A stretch of DNA of 64,000 nucleotides from contig NZ_JAKWBE010000012.1 in NCBI RefSeq assembly GCF_022513565.1, positions 1 through 64,000 of the forward strand, read 5' to 3'. Both the position numbers and the translations under genes were made by a program. Below, one piece after another: positions 1 to 8,320 of this stretch. The notes under the pieces are model-generated. The model did not search any database, was not told the origin of the DNA, and was given only the letters and a program-made list of their open reading frames with translations. This stretch comes from Streptomyces gilvus (GTDB taxonomy: Bacteria > Actinomycetota > Actinomycetes > Streptomycetales > Streptomycetaceae). Positions within the stretch are counted from its first letter, which is position 1; each line of letters opens with the position of its first letter.

Positions 1-79
1 AGTTCTGAGGCAACGACCGTTGCCGGTTAGAGCAGAACGCATAACAGAAAAGTGTGCTTGTTCGCTCGAAACCATTAGG
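1..79 (+). other. 23S-5S rRNA internal spacer
   Basis: The window opens inside the spacer between 23S and 5S rRNA. It folds into a nested hairpin: outer arms GTTCTG (2-7) and CAGAAC (33-38), inner arms GGCAACG (9-15) and CGTTGCC (18-24). Such stems are usual processing sites in rRNA operons. No 23S coding part is recognisable, so the rest of the operon lies upstream. Confidence 0.75.
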
Positions 80-199
80 GTTTCGGTGGTTATAGCGTGA
101 GGGAAACGCCCGGTTACATTCCGAACCCGGAAGCTAAGCCTTACAGCGCCGATGGTACTGCAGGGGGGACCCTGTGGGAGAGTAGGACGCCGCCGAACA
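80..199 (+). rRNA. rrf: 5S ribosomal RNA
   Basis: The sequence matches the Streptomyces 5S rRNA pattern throughout, including the CGCCCGGTTACATTCCGAAC loop (108-127), the GGAAGCTAAG segment and the TGGGAGAGTAGGACGCCGCC 3' part. The 5' end (TTCGGTGG) pairs with the 3' end (CCGCCGAA). It follows the spacer and is followed at once by a strong terminator, so it is the last gene of the rRNA operon. The exact ends may be off by a few bases. Confidence 0.95.
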
Positions 200-207
200 A
201 TCTTTGG

Positions 208-257
208 AAGGACCCCTGGTCCCAGCGTTCAGCTGGGACCAGGGGTCCTTTCGTTTT
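208..257 (+). terminator. rRNA operon terminator
   Basis: A perfect 19-bp inverted repeat (208-226 and 232-250) with a five-base GTTCA loop is followed by TCGTTTTT. This is a strong Rho-independent terminator placed nine bases after the 5S gene. It separates rRNA transcription from the protein gene at 292. Confidence 0.93.
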
Positions 258-291
258 TACAATGCTTGCGGTACCGAAGACAGGAGTCACC

Positions 292-2145
292 ATGTCCACC
301 AACTCTCCCGACGACCGACCGGAGCGCGACCAGCGCCGACGGGACAGTGGTGATCGCGGTGACCGTGGCGGTTACCGCGGCAACCGCGGTGGTCAGGGTG
401 ACCGTGGCGGTTTCCGTCGTGACGACCGTCGTGATGGCCGGCGGGACGACAATCGCGGTGGTGGGTACGGTCGTCGGGACGACCGGCGTGAGGGTGACCG
501 TGGTCCCCGTCCGGCCTTCCAGCGTGACGATCGTGACCGCGGCCCGCGTCGCGACGACCGCGACCGTGACCGCGGCGGCTTCCGCCGTGACGACCGCGGA
601 GACCGCAGTGACCGTCCCTCCTTCCGCCGTGACGACCGGGGGGAGCGGCGTGACAGCGACCGCGGTGGGTTCCGCCGTGACGACAACCGGGGCGGTGGGT
701 ACGGTCGTCGGGACGACCGGCGTGAGGGTGACCGTGGTCCCCGTCCGGCCTTCCAGCGTGACGATCGTGACCGCGGCCCGCGTCGCGACGACCGCGACCG
801 TGACCGCGGCGGCTTCCGGCGTGACGACCGCGGTGACCGAGGTGACCGTCCCTCTTTCCGGCGTGACGACCGCGGTGACCGGGGCGATCGTCCCTCGTTC
901 CGGCGTGACGACCGCGGTGACCGGGGCGACCGTCCCTCGTTCCGGCGTGACGACCGCGGTGACCGGGGCGACCGTCCCTCTTTCCGGCGTGACGACCGCG
1001 GTGACCGGGGCGACCGTCCCCCCTTCCGGCGTGACGACCGCGGTGACCGGGGCGACCGTCCCCCCTTCCGGCGTGACGACCGGGGCGAGCGGCGTGACAG
1101 CGACCGCGGTGGGTTCAGGCGCGACGACAACCGCGGTGGCGGTTACGGTCGCCGTGACGACCGGCGAGAGGGTGACCGTGGTCCCCGCCCGGCGTACCAG
1201 CGCGATGACCGCGGTGGACGTGGCGGCCCCCGCCGTGACGACCGCGGTGGGCGCCCCGGAGGTTTCCGCGGGCGCGACGACCGGCAGGGTGGCGGGCGTT
1301 TCCGCGACGACCGCGACCGGGACCGCGGCGACCGGGAGCCGATCAAGCGGCTGCCGATCCCCGAGGACGTCACCGGCGAGGAGATCGACAAGGACGTACG
1401 GCAGGAGCTGCAGAGTCTGCCCAAGACACTCGCCGAGGACGTCGCCAAGAACCTGGTGATGGTCGCCCGGCTCATCGACGAGGACCCCGAGGGCGCGTAC
1501 GGCTACTCCAAGGTCGCCCTGCGGCTCGCCTCGCGCGTGGCCGCCGTACGGGAGGCGGCCGGGTTTGCCGCGTACGCGAACCAGAAGTACGCCGAGGCGC
1601 TCGCCGAGTTCCGGGCCGCGCGGCGGATGACCGGCAGTGCGGAACTGTGGCCGCTGATGGCGGACTGCGAGCGTGGCCTCGGGCGGCCCGAGAAGGCGCT
1701 GGACATGGCCGGGGCGCCCGAGGTGCACAAGCTCGACAAGGCCGGGCAGGTCGAGATGCGGCTGGTCGCGGCCGGCGCCCGGCGTGACATGGGGCAGCTG
1801 GACGCGGCGATCGTGACGCTGCAGAGCCCCGAGCTGGCCTCCAACTCCGTTCAGCCGTGGACCGCGCGGCTGCGTTACGCCTACGCCGACGCGCTGCTCA
1901 CCGCCGGTCGTGAGGGCGAGGCGCGGGAGTGGTTCGCCAAGGCCGTCGAGGCCGACCGGGACGGCAGCACGGACGCCTCGGACCGGCTCGCCGAGATGGA
2001 CGGGGTCGAGTTCGTCGACGCCTTCGACGAGAGCGACGACACCAACGGTGACGACGTGGACGTCGAAGCCGTCGAAGCCGTCGACATCGAGGTCAAGGAC
2101 CAGCACGTCGAGGACGACGAGGACGACGAGGACGACAAGGACTGA
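292..2145 (+). CDS. RG/RDDR-repeat protein with TPR-like C-terminal domain
   Basis: The 617-residue protein has three parts. Residues about 20-350 are an intrinsically disordered, Arg/Asp/Gly-rich tract of RGG, RDDR and DRGG motifs. Residues about 350-590 are a helical, TPR-like domain rich in paired helices (for example around YAEALAEFRAARRM). The end is very acidic (EDDEDDEDDKD). ATG at 292 is chosen because AGGAG lies at 282-286; an upstream in-frame extension would run through the rRNA terminator. RG-rich tracts often bind RNA, and the gene sits directly behind an rRNA operon, so a role in RNA or ribosome biology is possible but is inference. The protein is annotated only as a TPR protein in relatives I know of. 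The repeats make long open frames on all strands, which are not genes. Confidence 0.85.
   Translation: MSTNSPDDRPERDQRRRDSGDRGDRGGYRGNRGGQGDRGGFRRDDRRDGRRDDNRGGGYGRRDDRREGDRGPRPAFQRDDRDRGPRRDDRDRDRGGFRRDDRGDRSDRPSFRRDDRGERRDSDRGGFRRDDNRGGGYGRRDDRREGDRGPRPAFQRDDRDRGPRRDDRDRDRGGFRRDDRGDRGDRPSFRRDDRGDRGDRPSFRRDDRGDRGDRPSFRRDDRGDRGDRPSFRRDDRGDRGDRPPFRRDDRGDRGDRPPFRRDDRGERRDSDRGGFRRDDNRGGGYGRRDDRREGDRGPRPAYQRDDRGGRGGPRRDDRGGRPGGFRGRDDRQGGGRFRDDRDRDRGDREPIKRLPIPEDVTGEEIDKDVRQELQSLPKTLAEDVAKNLVMVARLIDEDPEGAYGYSKVALRLASRVAAVREAAGFAAYANQKYAEALAEFRAARRMTGSAELWPLMADCERGLGRPEKALDMAGAPEVHKLDKAGQVEMRLVAAGARRDMGQLDAAIVTLQSPELASNSVQPWTARLRYAYADALLTAGREGEAREWFAKAVEADRDGSTDASDRLAEMDGVEFVDAFDESDDTNGDDVDVEAVEAVDIEVKDQHVEDDEDDEDDKD
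817..1068 (+). repeat. Six tandem 42-bp units in the RDDR protein
   Basis: Six near-identical 42-bp units encode RRDDRGDRGDRP(S/P)F at residues 176-259. A longer block starting with DDNRGGGYGRRDDRREGDRG also recurs at nucleotides 445, 679 and 1123, so the tract grew by duplication at two scales. Copy number is likely to vary between strains. Confidence 0.9.
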
Positions 2146-2166
2146 TCGCGTCGGTCTGTGACGACG

Positions 2167-2197
2167 AAGGGCGGGGCCATACGGTCCCGCCCTTTCT
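2167..2197. terminator. Bidirectional terminator between convergent genes
   Basis: Arms AAGGGCGGGGCC (2167-2178) and GGTCCCGCCCTT (2183-2194), with one G-T pair and a short loop, lie between the stops of the RDDR protein (2145) and the convergent DUF1015 gene (2213). The hairpin is followed by TTCTG on the + strand. Confidence 0.8.
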
Positions 2198-2212
2198 GCT
2201 GTGTCGGTCCGG

Positions 2213-3505
2213 TCAGAGGTCCAGTGCCCGCAGCACCAGACCCGAGGCCGGCTTCGGGCCGAAGGACGTCGACTTCCGGGGCATCGTCACGCCCTGGCGG
2301 GCCAGGTCGCGGACGACCTCCTCGCGGACCGGGTGCAGCAGTACCGCCGTACCGCCGTCGCGTTCCGCCTTCGCGACCGTGGCGGCCGTGTCGTGGATGT
2401 AGGCGATGTGGGCCGGGGAGTCCTCGGGGATGTGCCAGACGTGGTCGAGGAGGGTGGCGTGCAGGACGGTGGCGTCCAGGGTGCGCCAGGCCGTCGGGCG
2501 GCCGGCCGGGATCGTGCGGGCCAGCAGGGCCGGGTCGGGGCGGTCCAGCAGGTGGAAGGCGCCGTCTCCCGCCAGGAGGAAGGCGTTGCCCGCGCAGGCC
2601 GCGTCGGCCAGGGTCTCCAGGGCTTGTGACAGGGAGACGCCGAGGCGTCGTACCCGGAACAGGCCTTCCACGGCGGCCAGTGCGTCCGCGACCGGCAGGC
2701 CGTGCAGGAGGCGGTGGATGGCGCGGACGCGGAGGGGGTAGCGGGCGGTGTCGACGAGGAGGACCAGGCCGTAGTCCCAGGGGCTGGGGGAGGGGTGCTC
2801 GGTGCGGAGGCGGCGGTAGGTCGCCCAGCGGTGGTGGCCGTCGGCGATCAGGGCCTGGTGCCCGGCCAGTTCGGTCTGTACGCGGGTCAGGTCGGAGGGG
2901 TCGGTGACCGACCAGAGGCGGTGACTGTAGCCGTCCTCCGTGGTGGTGGACAGGAGTGGCGGGCGGTCGGCCGCGCGTTCCACGATCTCGCTGGTGGCGG
3001 CCGACGAGCCGTTGCCGCGGTAGGTCAGGAGGAGGGGTTCCAGGTTCGCGGAGGTGGCGCGCATCAGGGCCGCACGGTCGGCGACCACATGCGGCATGAC
3101 GTCCTCATGGGGCAGGACCACACCGTCCGACGGGTCGGAGACGCGCAGGGCGCCGATGATGCCGCGTTGCAGCATGCCGTCGTCGTGGCGCTGTTCGTAG
3201 ATGTACAGGCCCGGTTCGGGGTCGGCGGTCAGGACGCCCTCGTCGAGCCAGCGGCGCAGGGTGTCCGAGGCCTGTTCGTTGCGGGCGTGCGGGGTGGGGG
3301 CCTGCGGGAGGATCAGGCGGACGATGTTGTGCGGGTCGGAATCCTGCAGGCGGTGCAGGCCGTCGGGGCGTACGACGACGTCGTAGGGCGGGGATGTCAC
3401 GGCGGCCAGGCTGCCGACCCGGTCGGGGTCGTACCGCAGGCCTCGGAACGGGGTGAGTTCCAGGCCTCGGCGCGCCGTTGCTTCCGGGTGACCTGCAGTG
3501 TTCAT
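2213..3505 (-). CDS. DUF1015 family protein
   Basis: The 430-residue protein matches the DUF1015 (COG4198) family: early ELTPFRGLRYDPDRVG and SPPYDVV motifs, then YIYEQRHDDG, and a central ADGHHRWATY motif typical of the family. The biochemical role is not established; a link to ParB/serine-kinase-like folds has been suggested for related proteins, and I do not rely on it. It is cytoplasmic, with no signal or membrane segments. The gene runs alone on the minus strand, convergent with the RDDR protein and divergent from the HAD gene. Start is the ATG at 3505. Confidence 0.85.
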   Translation of the reverse strand: MNTAGHPEATARRGLELTPFRGLRYDPDRVGSLAAVTSPPYDVVVRPDGLHRLQDSDPHNIVRLILPQAPTPHARNEQASDTLRRWLDEGVLTADPEPGLYIYEQRHDDGMLQRGIIGALRVSDPSDGVVLPHEDVMPHVVADRAALMRATSANLEPLLLTYRGNGSSAATSEIVERAADRPPLLSTTTEDGYSHRLWSVTDPSDLTRVQTELAGHQALIADGHHRWATYRRLRTEHPSPSPWDYGLVLLVDTARYPLRVRAIHRLLHGLPVADALAAVEGLFRVRRLGVSLSQALETLADAACAGNAFLLAGDGAFHLLDRPDPALLARTIPAGRPTAWRTLDATVLHATLLDHVWHIPEDSPAHIAYIHDTAATVAKAERDGGTAVLLHPVREEVVRDLARQGVTMPRKSTSFGPKPASGLVLRALDL

Positions 3506-3577
3506 CCCGGCATCGTACGTGTGTCAGTGGCGTGCGGGATGATCGGGGGAAAGCCGTCGAACGAGGAGCGATGCGGA

Positions 3578-4606
3578 ATGAGCCAGAGCGTCAGGACGAG
3601 GCCCGAGGGCAGTGGGCAGGCCCTGAGCAAGGCGTACGACACCGCGCTGCTCGACCTCGACGGGGTGGTGTACGCCGGGGGCCTCGCCATCGCCCACGCG
3701 GTCGAGTCGCTGGCCACGGCGCGCGAGGGCGGGATGCATCTCGCGTACGTCACCAACAACGCGCTGCGGACCCCGGACACCGTGGCCGGGCACCTGACCG
3801 AGCTGGGGATCCCGACGGGCGCCGACGACGTCATCACCTCGGCGCAGGCGGTCGCGCGGCTGATCAGCGAGCAGGTGCCGGAGGGGAGCCGGGTCCTGGT
3901 GATCGGCGGTGAGGGGCTGCGGGTCGCGTTGCGCGAGCGGGGGCTTCAGCCCGTTGAGTCGGCGGAGGACGAGCCGGGGGCGGTCGTGCAGGGGTACGGC
4001 GGGCCCGAGTTGCCGTGGGGGCGGTTCGCCGAGGCCTGTTACGCCATCGCGCGCGGGGTGCCCTGGTACGCCTCCAACACCGACCTGACGATTCCGAGCG
4101 CCCGCGGGATCGCGCCGGGCAACGGCGCGGCCGTGGAGGTCGTGCGGATAGCGACCGGTGCCGAACCCCAGGTCGCGGGCAAGCCGTTGCCCCCGATGCA
4201 CCGCGAAACCATCCTCCGCACCGGCGCCGAGCGGCCGTTGGTGGTCGGGGACCGGCTGGACACGGACATCGAGGGGGCGTTCAACGGCGAGGTCGACTCG
4301 CTGCTCGTCCTCACCGGCGTCACGGACGGCGCCCAGCTGCTCGCCGCGCCCCCGCGGCACCGGCCGACGTACGTCGACGCCGACCTGCGCGGGCTCCTCA
4401 CGGGGCAGCCGGAGGTCGTCGACGCGGGAGAGGGCTTCCGGTGCGGCGGCTGGACCGCGACGGCGGGTGCCGAGCGGCTGGAACTGGACGGCGACGGAGA
4501 GCCGTTGGACGGGCTGCGGGCGCTGTGTGCCGCCGCCTGGACGGTGGCCGGTGAGGGTGTGTGCGAGTTGGAGACGGGGAAGGCGCTGGCACGGCTGGGT
4601 TTTTGA
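3578..4606 (+). CDS. HAD-IIA family phosphatase (NagD-like)
   Basis: The 342-residue protein carries the HAD nucleophile motif DLDGVVYAGG (from residue 26), the TNN motif (YVTNNALRTP) and the C-terminal GDRLDTDIEGA motif that binds Mg. These define the subclass IIA (NagD/phosphoglycolate-type) phosphatases, which act on small cytoplasmic phosphate esters; the substrate cannot be told from sequence. About 70 residues follow the HAD core and are not recognised. ATG 3578 has GAGGAG at 3563-3568. It is divergent from the DUF1015 gene and lies 87 bp before the siderophore transporter, from which it is separated by an iron box. Confidence 0.88.
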   Translation: MSQSVRTRPEGSGQALSKAYDTALLDLDGVVYAGGLAIAHAVESLATAREGGMHLAYVTNNALRTPDTVAGHLTELGIPTGADDVITSAQAVARLISEQVPEGSRVLVIGGEGLRVALRERGLQPVESAEDEPGAVVQGYGGPELPWGRFAEACYAIARGVPWYASNTDLTIPSARGIAPGNGAAVEVVRIATGAEPQVAGKPLPPMHRETILRTGAERPLVVGDRLDTDIEGAFNGEVDSLLVLTGVTDGAQLLAAPPRHRPTYVDADLRGLLTGQPEVVDAGEGFRCGGWTATAGAERLELDGDGEPLDGLRALCAAAWTVAGEGVCELETGKALARLGF

Positions 4607-4670
4607 GCAGCGGGCATCGAAATCCCTGCGCCGGGGATCGACATTCCTGCACCAGGGATCGAGCGTTGAG

Positions 4671-4693
4671 CGAGGGTAGGCTAACCTAACCTC
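4671..4693 (+). promoter_or_regulatory. Iron box (DmdR/IdeR operator) over the promoter
   Basis: Bases 4671-4689 match 16 of 19 positions of the actinobacterial iron box TTAGGTTAGGCTAACCTAA. The box also holds -10-like hexamers (TAGGCT 4677-4682, TAACCT 4682-4687). It ends only four bases before the GTG start at 4694, so the transporter mRNA is probably leaderless and repressed by the Fe-bound regulator through direct promoter occlusion. Confidence 0.88.
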
Positions 4694-5737
4694 GTGTTGG
4701 TCGACAGTCCTCCCGAACAGCGCGCGGAGACCGCCCCCGCGCCCCCGACCCGCCGGGCGGTACGCGCCTTCGGGCTGCTCGTGTCCGTCGCGGTCCTGGT
4801 GCTCGTCGCGCTGGCGAGCATCGCGATCGGCGCGAAGGGGCTGTCCCCGGAACAGGTCTGGCACGGTCTGTTCCAGGACACGGGCACCTACGGCGACGTC
4901 GTGGTCGACGAGCGGCTGTCGCGGACCGTTCTCGGGCTGCTCGCCGGCGCCGCGCTCGGCCTCTCCGGCGCGGTGCTCCAGGCGCTGACCCGCAATCCGC
5001 TGGCCGATCCGGGGCTGCTCGGCATCAACGCGGGCGCCTCGGCAGCAGTCGTCACGGCGATCACGTACTTCGGGGTCACCAGCCTGAGCGGCTACGTCTG
5101 GTTCGCCTTCGTCGGCGCGGCCGCGGTCGGCGCGCTGGTGTGGTTCCTCGGCGGCAGCCGGGGCGCGACCCCGGTGCGCCTCGCGCTTGCCGGTACCGCC
5201 ATCAGCGCGGCCCTGTACGGCTATCTGCAGGCCGTGATGATCACCGACGACGCCGCGCTCGGCAAGATGCGCTTCTGGACGGTCGGTTCGCTGGCCTCGG
5301 CGACCGACTCGACGATCCTCCAGGTGCTGCCGTTCCTCGCGGCCGGCACGCTCCTGGCCCTCGGACTGGCCCGGCCGCTCAACGCCGTGGCCATGGGCGA
5401 CGACACGGCCAAGGCCCTCGGCGCCGACCTCAACCGCACCCGGGCGCTGTCCATGCTGGCCGCGACCGTGCTGTGCGGCGCGGCGACCGCCGCCTGCGGG
5501 CCGATCGCCTTCGTGGGGCTGATGGTTCCGCACGCCGTGCGGTCCTTCACCGGCCCCGACCTGCGCTGGATCCTGCCGTACGCCACCGTCCTGTCGCCCG
5601 TGCTGCTGCTCGGCGCCGACGTCATCGGCCGGGTCGTCGCCCGCCCCTCGGAGCTGCAGGTCGGCGTCATCACCGCGCTCATCGGCGGGCCGGTCTTCAT
5701 CTATCTGGTACGACGGCGGAGGACGGCGCAGTTGTGA
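4694..5737 (+). CDS. Iron-siderophore ABC transporter permease (FecCD family)
   Basis: The 347-residue membrane protein has the FecCD layout: several hydrophobic helices, the RLSRTVLGLLAGAALGLSGA segment near residue 75, LTRNPLADPGLLGINAGAS, and the C-terminal GPIAFVGLMVPHAVR coupling motif. It forms half of the membrane channel for Fe(III)-siderophore uptake. GTG 4694 immediately follows the iron box; no Shine-Dalgarno sequence is possible there, which fits a leaderless mRNA. The next permease overlaps by four bases. No substrate-binding protein gene is present in the operon, so the binding protein is encoded elsewhere. Confidence 0.93.
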   Translation: MLVDSPPEQRAETAPAPPTRRAVRAFGLLVSVAVLVLVALASIAIGAKGLSPEQVWHGLFQDTGTYGDVVVDERLSRTVLGLLAGAALGLSGAVLQALTRNPLADPGLLGINAGASAAVVTAITYFGVTSLSGYVWFAFVGAAAVGALVWFLGGSRGATPVRLALAGTAISAALYGYLQAVMITDDAALGKMRFWTVGSLASATDSTILQVLPFLAAGTLLALGLARPLNAVAMGDDTAKALGADLNRTRALSMLAATVLCGAATAACGPIAFVGLMVPHAVRSFTGPDLRWILPYATVLSPVLLLGADVIGRVVARPSELQVGVITALIGGPVFIYLVRRRRTAQL

Positions 5738-6771
5738 AGACCACCCGAGTCCTGCGGACCCCCGGCGGGCTCTCGCTGCGCCTGGACGTGCGTGCCGTCA
5801 CCGTCGTCGTCCTGCTGCTGCTCGCCGCGCTCGCCGCGAGCGTCGTGCTGATCGGCACCGGAGACTTCCCGATCCCGGCCGGCGACGTGGTGAGGACGCT
5901 GCTCGGCGACGGCAACGCGGGTCAGGAGTTCATCGTCAGGGAGCTGCGGCTGCCCCGGGTCCTGGTGGGTCTGCTGGTCGGCGCCTCCCTCGGGCTGGGC
6001 GGGGCGCTGTTCCAGGCCGTCACCCGCAATCCGCTGGGCAGCCCGGACGTGCTCGGTCTCGGACAGGGGGCGACCGCCGGGGCCCTCACCATGATCGTGC
6101 TGTTCTCCGGGAGCGCGGCCCAGGTCACGGTGGGCGCGCTCGTGGGCGGGCTGGTGACCGGGCTGGCCATCTATCTGCTCGCCTGGAAGCGGGGTGTGCA
6201 CGGATACCGGCTGGTTCTGGTCGGTATCGGGGTCTCCGCGGTGGTCACGGCGGTCAACGGCTATCTGCTCACCATCTCCGACCTGGTCGACGCGGCCCGC
6301 GCGGTCGTGTGGATGACCGGTTCGCTCAACGGCCGTGACTGGGACCAGGTCTGGCCGCTGCTCGCGCTGTGCGCGGTGCTCGTGCCGCTGGTCCTCGCCA
6401 ACGCGCGCGGGCTGCGGATGATGGAGATGGGTGACGACGTCTCCGATGCCCTCGGCGTGCGCGTCGAGCGGGTGCGGGCGCTGCTGATGGTGGCGGCCGT
6501 GCTGCTCGTCGCCACGGCCACCGCCGCGGCCGGCCCCGTCAGCTTCGTCGCCCTCACCGCCCCGCAGCTCGCCCGCCGGCTGACCCGGTCGCCCGGCCCC
6601 AACCTGCTGCCGTCCCTGTGCATGGGCGCCGCCCTCCTGGTCACCGCCGACTGGGCCTCCCAGCGTCTCTTCGGCGCCGACCAGCTGCCCGTGGGCGTGG
6701 TCACCGGCGTCCTCGGCGGCGTCTATCTGTTGTGGCTGCTGGTCACCGAGCGCAAGGCGGGCCGGATATGA
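5734..6771 (+). CDS. Iron-siderophore ABC transporter permease (FecCD family), second subunit
   Basis: The 345-residue paralogue of the preceding permease has the same landmarks: RELRLPRVLVGLLVGASLGL, VTRNPLGSPDVLGLGQGA and the coupling motif GPVSFVALTAPQLARRL. With the first permease it would form the heterodimeric channel. GTG 5734 overlaps the upstream stop in a GTGA arrangement, so the two are translationally coupled. Its own stop overlaps the ATPase start (ATGA at 6768-6771). Confidence 0.93.
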   Translation: MKTTRVLRTPGGLSLRLDVRAVTVVVLLLLAALAASVVLIGTGDFPIPAGDVVRTLLGDGNAGQEFIVRELRLPRVLVGLLVGASLGLGGALFQAVTRNPLGSPDVLGLGQGATAGALTMIVLFSGSAAQVTVGALVGGLVTGLAIYLLAWKRGVHGYRLVLVGIGVSAVVTAVNGYLLTISDLVDAARAVVWMTGSLNGRDWDQVWPLLALCAVLVPLVLANARGLRMMEMGDDVSDALGVRVERVRALLMVAAVLLVATATAAAGPVSFVALTAPQLARRLTRSPGPNLLPSLCMGAALLVTADWASQRLFGADQLPVGVVTGVLGGVYLLWLLVTERKAGRI

Positions 6772-7622
6772 GCGGCTCGGCGAACCCGTACACCTCAAGG
6801 AGCACCGTGAACCGCCTGTCCGCCGAGAACGTCACCCTCGCCTACGACCAGCGGGTCATCGCCGAGCAGCTCTCGGTGGAGATCCCCGACAACTCCTTCA
6901 CGGTGATCGTCGGCCCGAACGCCTGCGGCAAGTCCACGCTGCTGCGGGCGCTGTCGCGGATGCTCAGGCCCAGTCAGGGACGGGTGCTCCTCGACGGGCA
7001 GGTCATCCAGTCGATGCCGGCGAAGAAGGTCGCCCGCACGCTGGGTCTGCTGCCGCAGTCGTCGATCGCGCCCGACGGGATCACCGTCGCCGACCTGGTC
7101 GGCCGCGGCCGCTACCCGCACCAGGGCCTGCTGCGCCAGTGGTCCGCCGAGGACGAGCGGGTCGTACAGGAGTCCATGGCGCGGACCGGGGTCGCGGGAC
7201 TCGCCGAGCGGTACGTGGACGAGCTGTCCGGCGGGCAGCGGCAGCGGGTGTGGATCGCCATGGCGCTCGCCCAGCAGACCCCGCTGCTGCTGCTCGACGA
7301 GCCGACGACCTACCTCGACATCCAGCACCAGATCGACGTCCTCGACCTGTGCGCCGAACTGCACGAGGAGCAGGGGCGGACGCTGGTCGCCGTGCTGCAC
7401 GACCTCAACCACGCCGCCCGGTACGCCACGCATCTGATCGCGCTGCGGGAGGGGAGGGTCGTCGCCGAGGGCGCGCCGAAGGACATCGTCACGGCCGAGC
7501 TGGTGGAGGAGGTCTTCGGGCTGCGCTGCCAGGTGATCGACGATCCGGAGACGGGCACGCCGCTGGTGGTCCCGGCGGCGCGCACGGCACGCGCGCGCGT
7601 GGCGGCTACAGAAGCTTCCTGA
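6768..7622 (+). CDS. Iron-siderophore ABC transporter ATP-binding protein
   Basis: The 284-residue ABC ATPase has Walker A GPNACGKST (residues 49-57), signature LSGGQRQRV, Walker B LLLLDEPTTYLD and the H-loop HDLNHAARYATHL, all typical of FepC-type subunits. It powers the two upstream permeases. ATG 6768 overlaps the permease stop; a GTG at 6807 with AAGGAG just ahead is an alternative start that would remove 13 poorly conserved residues. Its last 17 bases overlap the 3' end of the convergent SCP2-like gene. Confidence 0.93.
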   Translation: MSGSANPYTSRSTVNRLSAENVTLAYDQRVIAEQLSVEIPDNSFTVIVGPNACGKSTLLRALSRMLRPSQGRVLLDGQVIQSMPAKKVARTLGLLPQSSIAPDGITVADLVGRGRYPHQGLLRQWSAEDERVVQESMARTGVAGLAERYVDELSGGQRQRVWIAMALAQQTPLLLLDEPTTYLDIQHQIDVLDLCAELHEEQGRTLVAVLHDLNHAARYATHLIALREGRVVAEGAPKDIVTAELVEEVFGLRCQVIDDPETGTPLVVPAARTARARVAATEAS

Positions 7623-7953
7623 GCTGGAACAGGTCGCGCAGGCCCGCCTCCAGTCTCACCCGGCCCGAGCCCCACGCCTTGGCGAAGTTCAGCTCGCCGT
7701 CGACCAGGGCCACCAGGTCGTCGCCCTTCATGGTGAGTCTGATCTGGGCCCTCTCCGTCGGCGGGCCCTGGATGGTGTCCTGGACGACGATCCGGCCGCC
7801 GGTCATCCGGCCGACGAAGGTGATGTCGAGGTCGGTGATCCGGCAGCTCACCGAGCGGTCCAGGGACGCCGCGGTGCGGACGTCCCCCTCGGCCTGCTGC
7901 ATGTTGTCCGAGAGCTTCTCGAGTGCGGCGCGGCACTCCTCGATCGTGGCCAT
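7606..7953 (-). CDS. SCP2 sterol-binding domain-like small protein
   Basis: A 115-residue cytoplasmic protein. The stretch DLDITFVGRMTGGRIVVQD, then RLTMKGDDLVALVDGELNFAKAWGSGRVRLEA, is the SCP2 fold pattern in which D-L-V-x-L-x-D-G-x-x-x-F-x-x-A-x-x-x-G-x-V-x-x-x-G is the conserved core. SCP2 domains bind lipids in a hydrophobic tunnel; ligand here unknown. ATG 7953 is preferred over longer frames because the family begins close to it. Convergent with the siderophore ATPase, and divergent from the next gene. Confidence 0.8.
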   Translation of the reverse strand: MATIEECRAALEKLSDNMQQAEGDVRTAASLDRSVSCRITDLDITFVGRMTGGRIVVQDTIQGPPTERAQIRLTMKGDDLVALVDGELNFAKAWGSGRVRLEAGLRDLFQLRKLL

Positions 7954-7983
7954 CGGGATCGACGGTACCCCAGCGCTTCGGGG

Positions 7984-7995
7984 TAGCGTCTGGGC
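7984..7995 (+). promoter_or_regulatory. -10 element placed for a leaderless transcript
   Basis: TAGCGT (7984-7989) lies six bases before the ATG at 7996. A Streptomyces -10 hexamer (TANNNT) at this distance would start transcription at the start codon. No Shine-Dalgarno sequence is visible. No convincing -35 is seen. Confidence 0.45.
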
Positions 7996-8313
7996 ATGAG
8001 CGACACAGTGCCGGAGGGCGCCGGCCCGCAGGAACCAACCGAGCCGGCGGTCGAACCCGCGTACGATCCCGCCGCTCCCGCCCCGCTGAACATCCCCCGC
8101 ATCCCGACCGGCGACGCCGAGGTCGACGCTCAGCTGGAGCGGCTCGGCGACGCCGACCACCTCGCCACCGACGGACATCTCGAGGTGTACGAGGATGTAC
8201 ACCGGGGGCTGCGCGACGCGCTGACCGCGCTCGACGCCCGCCCGGGACCTCCGGCGCCCCCACCGTCGTACGGCACGAGGGGGCCTTCACCCTCGTATGG
8301 CAACAGGAGCTGA
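7996..8313 (+). CDS. Small acidic Pro-rich protein, unknown function
   Basis: A 105-residue protein that I do not assign to a named family. The N-terminus is acidic and Pro/Glu-rich, the middle (about residues 38-82) is predicted helical (EVDAQLERLGDADHLATD..., YEDVHRGLRDALTAL), and the C-terminus is Pro/Ser/Tyr-rich with two PSYG motifs. Small proteins of this type precede tlyA in Streptomyces. ATG 7996 follows a -10-like hexamer by six bases, suggesting leaderless translation. It lies 7 bp before the tlyA start, so both are probably co-transcribed. Confidence 0.72.
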   Translation: MSDTVPEGAGPQEPTEPAVEPAYDPAAPAPLNIPRIPTGDAEVDAQLERLGDADHLATDGHLEVYEDVHRGLRDALTALDARPGPPAPPPSYGTRGPSPSYGNRS

Positions 8314-8320
8314 ACCGAAC

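Noticed and set aside
229..2106. Long minus-strand and alternative plus-strand frames in the RDDR gene
   Set aside because: Produced by the repetitive codons; only the frame from 292 has a ribosome site and a recognisable C-terminal domain.
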